A DNA stretch of 64,000 nucleotides from Gyrodactylus bullatarudis (Eukaryota > Platyhelminthes > Monogenea > Gyrodactylidea > Gyrodactylidae). Positions 46,792-57,700 of this stretch are shown here, piece after piece. The notes under the pieces are model-generated. The model saw nothing but the letters and a program-made list of their open reading frames with translations. It did not search any database and had not been told where the DNA came from. The stretch covers positions 744,001-808,000 of the forward strand of contig SSNU01000055.1 of NCBI GenBank assembly GCA_012064415.1, read 5' to 3'. How positions within the stretch are numbered: position 1 is the stretch's first letter; each line of letters starts with the position of its first letter. The translations under genes were made by a program, and so were the position numbers.

Positions 46792-46879
46792 CTAGTTATT
46801 GTAAATAAAGTTTCCTTTTCACAATATTTTCTTTGCTCCACTGAAATGTTCTCTCATTTTTCATAAACACCTAGCGAAT

Positions 46880-47445
46880 GCATGAAGATGGGATTTATGA
46901 TTAAATTCTAAACTTTTTCAACGAGAAATCGAATTTTATCAAGATTTATTGGAATCTGGATCATAAGGCCCATTTTAACGATATCATGAAAATAAATAAT
47001 TTGAAAAAATAAACTTTTAAGGAAATTATGACGTATTTCAAATCTCGTGTTAGCGCCAAATTCTCAATTTTCTGAACTTTTGTTGAATTCAAAGTGAGAA
47101 AGACTTCACTTTTTTTAGATGAACTCGTAATCTTTTAGGGATTTTCAAAATTGTTACAAGATTATCGGGTGGTTCTCGTAATCTGATTCAGCCTATTTGA
47201 TTCCATGTCCTATTTTGATCCTAGAAATTAACTTTGGATCACTATCTCACTTTGAAATCAACAAATATTTTCAAATGAATGCATCTCAAAGTTCAAAAAA
47301 AGAAAGTTTGGCGCTTGTTCGAGATTTCAACAAAAATTGATTTTTTCAAATTTTTTAGATCAATAAATTCGCGATCAAATTCGATTTCTTGATGAAAAAA
47401 TTGAGAATTTTGTAAAGATCATGAATTCCCATCTTCATATCAGAA
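46880..47445. repeat. Foldback repeat family, subtype B, full-length but diverged
   Basis: Opens GAAGATGGGATTTATGATTA and closes GATCATGAATTCCCATCTTC, inverted ends. Internal landmarks: TTGGCGCTTGTTCGAGATTT, TCACTTTGAAATCAACAAA. Non-coding. Confidence 0.7.
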
Positions 47446-47565
47446 AGATATATAAATAAATCAATGTTGTGTGAACTGACAAAAATAACTTCGTTTGTTT
47501 TATAATAAAATTTATTAATTAATTTTAGATTATTTTAGATCATTTTTCACTGATTCGGAACTTCA

Positions 47566-47856
47566 TTTGTTCTTAAATTTTAGTGAGCAACCTTGGAATA
47601 TTTTCGAGAAATTTGGTTTAGTGCTTGCCCAGCACTGAACTGTATTTGAGACCTGAGGTTCGATTCTCGGAGCAGAAGATCCCAAATGAGGGTAAAACTA
47701 TAGTATAAGTTCTCGCTTGGTCTTTGGATCTGTGAAATTTATTCTAAGTGTCATTGAGGTAGAAATTTGACGTTTTCAACTAGAGCGACTGTAAAATAAA
47801 AATAACTTTGTTTGTTCTTAAATTTTAGTGAGCAACCTTGGAATATTTTCTAGAAA
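47566..47856. repeat. tRNA-like sequence between 46-bp direct repeats
   Basis: TTTGTTCTTAAATTTTAGTG... occurs at 47566-47611 and again at 47811-47856 with a single difference. Between them is a polymerase III type-2 promoter pattern: A-box-like GGTTTAGTGCTTGCC (47615) and B-box GGTTCGATTCTC (47658), spaced as in tRNA genes. The acceptor stem does not pair, so it is not a tRNA gene; it looks like the head of a tRNA-derived SINE or an inserted pseudo-tRNA. Confidence 0.5.
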
Positions 47857-48347
47857 GTTAGGCTTCTCATTAGTAGTCTGTTACTGTACTGATTTGAAAA
47901 ATAAAGCCCCCTTTTCAATAGTTTCCTTGCTACAATATTGACTTTTGGTGACGATAACGATGTATGCAAATATAGAAGGTTGTATAATATTACTCATTTA
48001 TTATCAAGCATCTAAACAAAGTCCCGATTTTTATACAAGGAAATAATTCTATAGCATTAATATTGTCAGTTAGTCTCCAGATTGCTGTTGTTGTAGCAGA
48101 ATAAATTTCATTCTACCTCTATAAAGTCTTTTCTGATTAAATATCAAATACATGCATTGCAAGAGAAAAAAATGATGATGAAAAATGGTATATAATACTA
48201 TACCAATGGCTTATTATGTGTTTGGGTGCAACATTTGAGATGATTTGCTATGCCGAATGAGAAACAAGACAAGTTGTTTAAATAGTCTCATCTTTTTTAT
48301 TGAGAGTAAGAAGAAGAAAAAAACGTCAGGTTTTCTCAGTCAGAATC

Positions 48348-48907
48348 ATGAACAACTTTGCTGAAGTATTTGGAAAAATTGACAAGTCCGGTAAAGGCTA
48401 CATTACCATTGATGAATTGAAACGCTACAAGGACGAGAATAATTTGGAAGCTTCCTTCATTCCAGTAAGGAAAGAATTTCTTTCATTATTTCTTTACTTT
48501 TTTAGACCTGGCAAAATCTTTTTGATCCGCAAGGAACTGGCAAGATCACTTGGGAAAAGTTCCGTACCACACTCGGCCTTTCACCAAATGCAGTTCAACC
48601 AAAAAGTTCAGGATCCGTTAATGCTGGCCAGGAGGATACACTTAAGCCATTGGTGATAAAGAATCTCATGATAAATAGACAGGAAGAAGATATCTATACA
48701 ATCATTAGTCAGATGAGAAAGGAGGGTGTTCCCAAGGAAATGTTCACGTCGGAGTTGAGAAAACGTCTAGACCAAAAGTTTGGAGACAAATGGCAAGTGG
48801 TCATCCTCGAGGGAAGCTACAGATCTTCAATTACCCACGACGAAAACATGTGTTGTATATTCAAGGATGGGCCAGAAATCTTTATGCTCTGGAGAATTGA
48901 CATTTAG
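48348..48907 (+). CDS. TAL-type protein: EF-hands plus DLC (172 aa)
   Basis: Exons: 48348-48464 and 48506-48907 with a 41-nt intron. EF-hand 1: KIDKSGKGYITIDEL; EF-hand 2: FDPQGTGKITWEKF. A Ser/Gly/Ala linker (SSGSVNAGQED) leads to the DLC: VIKNLMINRQEED, FTSELRKRLDQKFGDKWQVV, EGSYRSSITHDENMCCIF, EIFMLWRIDI. Exon 1 is 117 nt, exactly the length of exon 1 in TAL 1, and the intron is in the same place between the EF-hands, pointing to common descent. The start is the ATG at 48348; an upstream in-frame extension is basic and unlikely. Confidence 0.85.
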
Positions 48908-50210
48908 GATATTTTCATAAAAGAAGAAACAGAACGGAATCCCACAACCATTAGCTATTTCAAAAGTTTTTTTTAATAAAATTTTCTTGTATTTTTAAAA
49001 ACATTTTTCTCTCTTACATTGATTAATATATCCTTAGTGAAGTACACAAGGTAATTATGAATTTTAAGGTAATGATGACATAAAAAAGGTACTGGTTTCA
49101 GTTTAGAATAGCCACTATTTCTGTAAAAGTATCTTTAGAGAAGAGAATTTCTAACACCTCGATTAGAAGAACACCGTTCTTCTTCTTTTAATTCTTTGAC
49201 TTGAGAAGTACTCAAATGTCGCCCTAAAAAGTTGAATTAACCGCACTTAATGACATTTGAAGGAAAGACCCGCATTTAAAGACAAAGTGATGGAGATGAG
49301 AAAAATGAAAGATACAAATTTGTATGTTGAGTTTAGATTACATGAGACGAACAATTTCAAAGAAATGCTTGAGATTCAAGACAATCATTGTTTGAGAAGC
49401 GAACACTATTTGAGTCCTCAAATTGATCCAGAATGGTAATCCGAATCCTTTTTTAGCTAGATAGAGAAATTCAATGATTTTTTTCAAACAGTTTTCATCG
49501 ATTATTCAACTCCAAATTTGATTTCAATTCGGTTTTCTTGCCTAATTACAAAGGCTTAGAACTGATCAACCTCTTTTCACGTACAAAACTTTTGCACTTT
49601 TGAGTCAGTAATTAAATTTCAATTTATTTACATTTTAATTTCCAACTAGTGAAGCTCACCAAGCTCTATTACGTTTCTTTCTATAGATTACATATGACAA
49701 AGAAATGAAATGTAAATTCATGGTGATGAAACCTAAAGACATGATTTTTTCTCCAATTATAGTCATAATTACCTATCGGTTAAGCAGATAAAGCCGTTGA
49801 CAAAGCCTTTGTTGATAGATTATTCGATAGACAAATGTATTCAACTATAGGTTGGTTAAACAATTCTGTTGAATATCTACTTTTATCAATTCGAATTAGA
49901 GTTACCCATGACTTGAGTAATTACACTGAAGAAGTGAAAAAAGTCGCGTAATACTCTCTAGGGCATTCTGTTCGTTCTAAAAACTCTATCATCTCGATAG
50001 TTTTACAAGATTTAAAATTAATCAAGAAAGACTTTCTTCTTAAATAGAATCAACTATTTTGTATTTTTCAGAAAAAAAATTTGATAAATAAAATTTTTGC
50101 ATGATAGTTATTATTATAGTGGGGTTTTGAAATAAATAAGTCGATACTTGCTTCTCGATCGAATTTTTCTTAAAATGAATGATGAGTAAACGAGAACACA
50201 TTTCCAGAAA
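48908..50210. other. Intergenic, nothing recognised
   Basis: Between convergent TAL and LIM genes. AT-rich; a 60-codon frame at 49257 has no domain. AATAAA lies shortly after the TAL stop. Confidence 0.45.
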
Positions 50211-53200
50211 TTATTGGCCCATATTGAGGCAGCCAGCTCCTTGGCCGAATCCAAATCCTTTGGGACCATGACGTTTACCATAGCAGGCTGGAAAAATGGA
50301 AAATTGTCAATTTAACTAAAGATTCATTCCTGCATATCAAGTATCATAAACATTCTAAGAGAAAAAAACCTTGCGACTTTAACATCTCGCGGAGATTTTT
50401 TTTGTCGACATTCAAGCTTATTTTTCATCGACGTCTTCATGATTTACCATTTTCACAAAAAATAAGGATTTTTCTCCATGATTTGATGAGATAATAAATA
50501 AATATAAAAAATTATTTAGAACATTTGAAGCAATTAAAGGCTGAAATGTTAGACAAAAAATTCAATTGGTTCGATTCTGAAAACTTCCTTTGGTCTTTTT
50601 TGTCTAATCTTGATCCAAAATATCAGAATTTAATTGCTTTAGATCTGCGAAATCGAAAAAAAATGCTCGAAAAATTCCCAAAGTGGCCTATACTTGTCAG
50701 ATTTATTTTGTGGGCAATTCAGAGAATATCTGTGTTGAGATTCCATTAAATTCTCATCTTTAATGTCAATTAGGCTTATACAAATTTATAAAGATTTTCA
50801 TAAAACGTTTTTCTCTGAGGCCTAGATGAATTTCACCATTTATGAATGCAACTGACACCATTTCTAAATTAGAATTTACTAGTTTGAAATTAATTATTTC
50901 TGCATAGAATATCATCATTATTTTGTAGCTCGAATGTTTAATGTGAAGAAAGGGGAAGGGATTTCATGTGAAATCCTTTTGCAATGGTTATTTTTAGCAG
51001 ACATAGGAAAGAAAGATGAGATCAGCTTACTTTTACAATAGACTTCTTGTTCCTCTTTATGGGTGCAAAGATTTGTAGAATCTAATGCTTTATTGCAGTC
51101 CTTGCATCGAAAACATGGCTTATGGATTTTTATCTGAAATAAAAAGGAATATTTATATCTTATGATATCGTCTCGTGATCAATAACGATAGAAAAAAGGA
51201 TTTTGTACGTTAGGGTAAACTTACACCTTCTGGACAGCCAATGGCTTTTTCTGCATCATAAACCCTCTTGCCGCAACGAGGACAGCCGCCCTCCTCAACT
51301 GGTACAACCTTGCCCTGGATACCAGCAGTTGGCTTATTTCTATGGAAAAATTTTAGATTACCCTTTTACTATAGTAAAAGTAAGAGTGAATGAGAGTGAA
51401 TGTCTCACGATGTTTCAATATCTCTAATTCCAACACTTGTACCTTTGTCCATGTTTAGACAACCTGCCCCACCACCAAAACCATATCCTTTAATACCGAA
51501 TTTACGTCCATGGCATTGCTTGCAGTACACTTCTCCTTCGTGTTCTGAAACATTTGTACTATCCAACATTTTGTTGCACATTCCTAAAGAATAAAAGCAT
51601 CATTCTCTAAATAACAACATGAACTCCATTTATCAGTATAGGTCATGCAGGCTATCAAATGAAAAGCTCCACTTATATATGTTACCGTGAGTCTGGGAAA
51701 TCAGTGAGTGTCGGTAATTCACTAGTGTGTGTTGTTAATCAGTGTTACTTTAGTGAATCTAGGTATTAAGCCCGCATTACCCAAACACACTGAAGGAAGT
51801 GTATGTCTGAGGGATTAATTTTCGAAGGAAAATTATCAAGATACTGGCAAAATAAGAGAACAAAATTCTTACTTTCAAGATAGACAACAACTGTAAAATA
51901 AAAATTACAGACTTTGATAGAGGAAGGGGCGATTACGAATCAATAATAATTGATGTTGTAACTGAGAGTAATGAACAAGTCTCTTTTCAAAGATCAAAAT
52001 ATTCATGGTACCGTGAATAAATTGGTAGCAACTAATGAATTAAATGTGTGTCAAAGAAGATGGGTGTTCATTAGGAGAGATCGATGCACAAATTTCCGCT
52101 TGGAAATGGACAGGGAATATTCAAATTTGATTGATTCAAATTGTCAAACCCTGACCTGTAAATGTGAAAAGAATCAAGTTTTATGTAACTCCTGATCATT
52201 CTCTTACTTATGGCAATAAATAAATATTTAATGCTTTAATTTTTTCTCAAAAAATTTAATCGATAAGTTGAGCTGTTGAATTCACTGAACTTTTCAGTGT
52301 GTTTGGGTAATGAGGGCTTATTAGCTAGATTCACTAGAGTCACACTGATTACCGACATACACTAGTGAATTACCGACACTCACTGATATCCCAGACTCAC
52401 GGTAACATATATATAACATTGTAACAGAGAGAGAGAAACGACACAAAATTTTTAGGATCTATAATCTGTTTGCATTCAAAGAAAAAAAGACCTTTTTTTA
52501 ACGTGACCAAGTTTTCATCAAGTTGGCAGAAGAGTTGAAGTTTCATTGGTAAAGTTGAAATCTAAACAGGAATTTGTAAAATGTTGGTAAAGCAGTTGGG
52601 AGACGCCGAATGAAAAAAGAAACAAGGAAAACGTTTTTAAGGATTCTATGAGAAAAATAAATTTCAATCTCTTTTTTTTACATCATCTGATTGCACATCT
52701 GAAAGAAAATATTTTTATCGATTTAAAGTCAAGTTAATACAGAAGGGCTTGATCAAAAAAAACGAAATACTCTTTAAATTAAAATAAAAAAGATTAGATA
52801 AGAGTAACTATGACAAGTGAATTATATAAAGCCTACTAGTGGAAAAATGTTAACAATCAATGACAGGATCATTGGGTTTCACCCTTGCTCCATCACCTTT
52901 CATCATGATTCTCATTTCTTTTTTCAAATTTGAGAAAAATCACGAAATACCATTGATAATTTTATTGATGCACTTAACACATCAAATTCTTTTAAAACTT
53001 TATTCTTGTTTTTTTGAAATCTCTAACTGTTAGAAACGTTTAACCTTTCCAAAGCAAGTTATTTTGACGATGAGTATTTATTAAACGTTACTTTTTAGGA
53101 TCACGATTAGACAGAGAAATCAAATATGCTGAATCAGATTTTGAGAATCGACCCAAAATTTCGATCATTTTTACTGATCCAAGATACCTGAAAAATGATC

Positions 53201-53466
53201 AATTTGATCCCTCAAAGTTCCATATTTTCCTTATTTATTGATTTTTTACAAATTTTTTTTTTCTACATAACGTAAAAATGATCTATAGATTCCAAAAAAA
53301 CCTTCGAAAAAATCATAAATTTCCATCTTCATATTAACTGAATGTACTTTTGATAAAGAATTTACATACCACATTTGAGGCACATTTTATGCCAAGCCTT
53401 TCCGCCGGCTAACATCTTCTCGGCCTGATAAACACTCTTTTGACATTTTGGGCACTTTTCCGACAT
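50211..53466 (-). CDS. CSRP: Muscle LIM protein, CRP/CSRP family (two LIM domains)
   Basis: Cysteine- and glycine-rich protein that links actin/alpha-actinin at muscle Z-discs and shuttles to the nucleus. Exons: 53466-53370, 51583-51409, 51339-51225, 51133-51031, 50287-50211; introns are 1786, 69, 91 and 743 nt; 188 residues (vertebrate CRPs about 193). LIM1: [47 protein letters not shown] followed by the Gly-rich [12 protein letters not shown]2: [52 protein letters not shown], ending GCLNMGQ. Both domains keep all zinc-binding Cys/His; the YGKRHGPKG nuclear signal and Gly-rich repeat are present after each LIM. The long first intron hosts a transposon-like element. Confidence 0.94.
51675..52414. 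mobile_element. About 740-bp element with roughly 118-bp terminal inverted repeats in LIM intron 1
   Basis: Left arm (51675-51792) starts ATATATGTTACCGTGAGTCT and contains TCAGTGAGTGTCGGTAATTC and CCCAAACACACTGAA; the right arm (52295-52414) is its near-perfect reverse complement, ending AGACTCACGGTAACATATAT. Arms are internally rich in short GTGAGT/AATTCACTAGTG units. A 74-codon internal frame has no recognised domain. Non-autonomous DNA transposon or foldback element; unrelated to the other foldback family. Confidence 0.75.
53090..53340. repeat. Foldback repeat family, subtype B, partial
   Basis: From AGAAATCAAATATGCTGAAT to AATCATAAATTTCCATCTTC. Internally deleted relative to the 59.6-kb copy. 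Lies just inside the first LIM intron. Confidence 0.65.
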
Positions 53467-54701
53467 GATTCAAACAGATGGACCTCCAATGAACTGATTC
53501 TCCCTCTTACAAGAAATTTCTTCCCCCTTTTATTGCTTGAAAATAGAATCTTTATAGATTGTAAAGTTTCCTATGGAAAAACAATGCCAATTCGTACACT
53601 GAGGGAATAGGTGTAATATCTGTGGGTTTATGTCGTTTCAGATGTGTAGTACACACAGAGAATCTTATTGGTTCAAATGAATTGTAGTTGAAATTGGGTT
53701 GGGTAAGATATCCTACGCATTTTTCTTATTTCCAAGACAAGGATAAGAAAAAAGTTACCTTACTTATACTCGGATAAATTAGCTACATGTTTAATCTCTA
53801 CAGTTTGTAATATTAAAAGAAAATCTATACGAGTATTATTGTTTATTGATGCAGTATATGAGTGGGCTTGTTCAGTATTTTATTAACTTGAAATAATTCT
53901 TTAAATTAATTAAGTAATTACAGTATCTACTTTAAAGTAATTATACAAAAAAGGTAAATATCCAAAATTCATGTTAGCAAATTTCTCAGAGAAAAAGTTT
54001 ATATTTTTCTTCACTGTCTATTTCAATAAAAAATCACAATGGGAAGCTTTCTCTGCCTAAGAAAGATCTTACAACTTCTGCCTACCTGCTAAGTTGAAAT
54101 TAATTTTAACGATTTTCCTTTTGGAAAATGGGAAAAAGAATTCCATTTTGTCTGACTACAGGTTTTTCAAATTAAACCACTCAGGCCATTCATCGGCCGG
54201 ATGAGAATCCTTTTTTCCAAGGTAAAAATATCTTGGCTCTCGATGAAATTTTAATATTATTTTGTAAATAAGGTAACATCAGTTTGTTATAATCACGAAT
54301 GGAGAACAAGAAACATTACCAATTCAAAAGTATATATACCGGCGGCAATTTACGAAAATCTATATTTTTTATTCAAGATTGAACCAACCTTAAAACATGA
54401 CAATTTTCTCAATACAGTATACAATGAACTGAGTATATAGATAGTTTAAAATTCAATATGATCAGCAATCAATTCAATAGATTCAAATCAATAAAAAGTT
54501 CTATAGATTTAATAGATAAAGATTCTTTGTTCCTCACTTTAGAATTCACAGAATAAGTACAGATAAAGACAGATGGGAATTATATTATTTTTTTGTTTGT
54601 TGTTTTTTGGAAAAGATTCTATCATTAGAGCTTTTTAAAACTCTCTATATCTTTATTTACATATCTAAAAATAAGTTCACTAGCAGGAAAAGGTGTTGTT
54701 C
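53467..54701. other. Intergenic between LIM and FARP genes
   Basis: Upstream region of the LIM gene and 3' flank of FARP. AT-rich, with no exon, RNA gene or known repeat recognised. Confidence 0.45.
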
Positions 54702-57700
54702 TCAATCCTCGTCATGGTCCTGGTGTATGGGTAAGTCAATGTCTGAAAGTTGGCAATTGTTCTCCGACCTAGTATCATGCACAAAGTGTAAATCGTTCAC
54801 CATTAACTGATCCGCAATCTGATCTAAACAGTCAAGATCATCTGGATTCATGACAATGTCTGAAGCGTTGGATTCTGTCTCTGGAGTGTCGATATTTGCA
54901 TCGTCAATGTTATCTGGAGAATCCAACAAAATGTTCTCTAACAACTCAAGATGATGAGGTCGTTTACCGTTGAGAACGCACTGCAGGCTTTCGCACCATC
55001 TATGAAAAAAATATAAACAACAAGAAATTTCATTAGAGAATCATTTTATAGGACTTACTTTATGTACATGAATGAATTTTCAGTTCTGAATAGATATACA
55101 TGATTTTTATACGTCATACAAATAATATTGGTTTTTTCGAGGACCTTCTCGTCAAGATAACACTCTGGCAGCTTGATAACGTTTGGATCACGAAACTTTA
55201 ATTCTAACTTGTAGCCGACCAATGGGAGAGAAGCTAGGGGTTTCATTTCATCTGGATTTTTAAAGAAGAACAGAGTCATATTTGTAAAGACTGTCCAGAG
55301 TTTTTGCCAGCCTGAGTTGTTCTTGAACTTTCTCAGCAGATAACCACTCATCTCACACTGTAAATTAATTTGGATTGCATAATTATTGTAAATTATCAAA
55401 AATAACTATTAATCACTCACTTCAGCAGAATTCAAGAGATTTTGCATTGAAAGCGTGTACTGGCGATGCCAGCAGAGGTATAGCAAATTCTGGAGTTCAA
55501 GTCCTTGATCGGCTTTTAGACTTTGACTTTTCCTAAGTTGTCCCCTTGTCACGTGAGTTATTGAGTAGTCGGCGTTGATGTAGGACTGGAATTTATCCTT
55601 AACCCGATTCGAAGAGAACAATGGGAAAGCTCTATCGAATTCTTCATTATTCAAATAGTTGTCACTCTCTTGGGGAATCGAAGTCATCTCGGATAAATAT
55701 GGATCGTCTAAATTTGACTTTGTATCAAGTTTCGAGGAGAAAGCAACTGTCGAATCGACATCGTTCGTTGTGGTGCTTTCGAGAATTCGGAAAAATCCTT
55801 AAGAAAAATTTCAGTCAGTGAGCCAGAAACAAGTAGACACAGATTAGAATTCTTACCAAATATTTTTGAATCATCTGAGCTATTGAGATATTCTGATGAC
55901 GAGGCATACTCAATGTATTTTCTAATGTCAGTGAACCAAATCTGTCTGATTTCTTCATTTGGGGCATTGAAAATTATCCTCTTGCGTTTGGAGTAACGCT
56001 TGGGACTCTGTTGGCCACTTTGATTGCACCCAGGAATGATGAGAGCGAACGAGTGTTGATTCTCTCGTTGAGTTCTAATTGTATGATGGTTGAATTGAGG
56101 ATTCAGTGCAATTAATGCACCAGATAAGCCGATAACTCCATGCAACTTGAATATAAATTATTTAGATGATTAGGTTCGAAAAAATGGGATTTTGGCACCA
56201 AATCGAAATTTGAAAAATGGCCATATTTTTCATAAAAATAATTTTTTTCTTCAACTGGGGTAACATGAGTAGGATTCCAAAAAAATCTTTGAAAATTTCG
56301 AATTCTTGATGAAAAAATCGAGATTTCTGTAAAAATCATAGATTCCCAACTTCATATCAATTAGCTTAAAAATTGGTTTAAGATCTAGACTAGGCCCTTA
56401 TTTCGAATGAATCGTAACAAATTCTAATTGTAATCTGATCAATATTATTGATGAATTTTCGAAATTTATACAGACCAGTTTCCATATGCTATTTTGTTGC
56501 AATAGATTTTTTAAATCTGTTATTTTGTTGTGAAAAAGGCTATTTTTTGATATATGTGGATAATGATGAGATATCGCAGAACCTCTTCAGAATCATTAAA
56601 CTCTTCAGCCCATAAGAAAACAGAGGTAGGCTATAATAATTGATCAAGAGGTCGCATTACACAGTATTTGGTCTGAGTTTCTTCGGATTATTAGATAATT
56701 AAGGCATTAAGTCAGATTAAAAGACATTTTTTTCAATTCCAATGCTCACTTTGAAATAATTCGATGTTTTACTAGCAAATGCAATTCTGTCACTATACAA
56801 AAACACCATTCTACCTTGGTAACCACGGTTGGAGTGTTTCTGAAGCCATCCAAATCGAATGAGCCGTGTCATTGAGGTTGGTGTAATCAAAATTTTCTGA
56901 GGACATGATTCTTGAGAGACCAGTTGTCTCCGATTCAGAATACTCAAATCACATTTCAGGTTGGGGTTTTGGCCTTTTGGAGACTCGTGAAAAATTCCTT
57001 TAGATGGATAGACATTGTCCATAACTAGGAAGCCTTTTGACAACTTTTCAGCTCTCATTATATTCGTTTGGTTATCCTGGATGAGCTTGCCGATTTTTTG
57101 AAAGAACACTACATTAGGAAGGAAATGAGTTTAAAAAGTGATGAAAAATTAGTTCTAACTGGGCAATTTTGAAAATCATTAAACCACTTGTGAATTTATA
57201 TAAATAAAATTGCCCTACTGATAGATGAAAAATTTAATTTATTATTTCGAGAGAGAAACTCTTTGATCTCTGTTTTTAGTTGAGCTACAGATAATTCCAT
57301 GAGTAAAAAGGGGTTGATGCCAGTTATAAGAATATAGCGCTTTTATTTCGTGGCATACTCATCAGCTTTTACATACCAGATTTATATAAAGAAAATTGTG
57401 TACAAAATCTTGGTTTTAGCTCTCATTGGTCATTTCATGTGAAAATATGAGGTATGAATATAATGGTCACATTACTTTGTGCTTTCAATTACAGTAACAC
57501 TACCCACCCCTTTGTACATAATTTCTATTCTATTGTTATTACTATTAGTCATATTACAGAGTCAAATGTGATAGGGATAGATATCACTCTTACACCCCAA
57601 AGAGTCTATGTTATTATGATACATACGCACCAGAGAACAACCAATGAGAGCTAAAACCAAGATTTTGTACACAATTTTCTTTATATAAATCTGGTATGTA

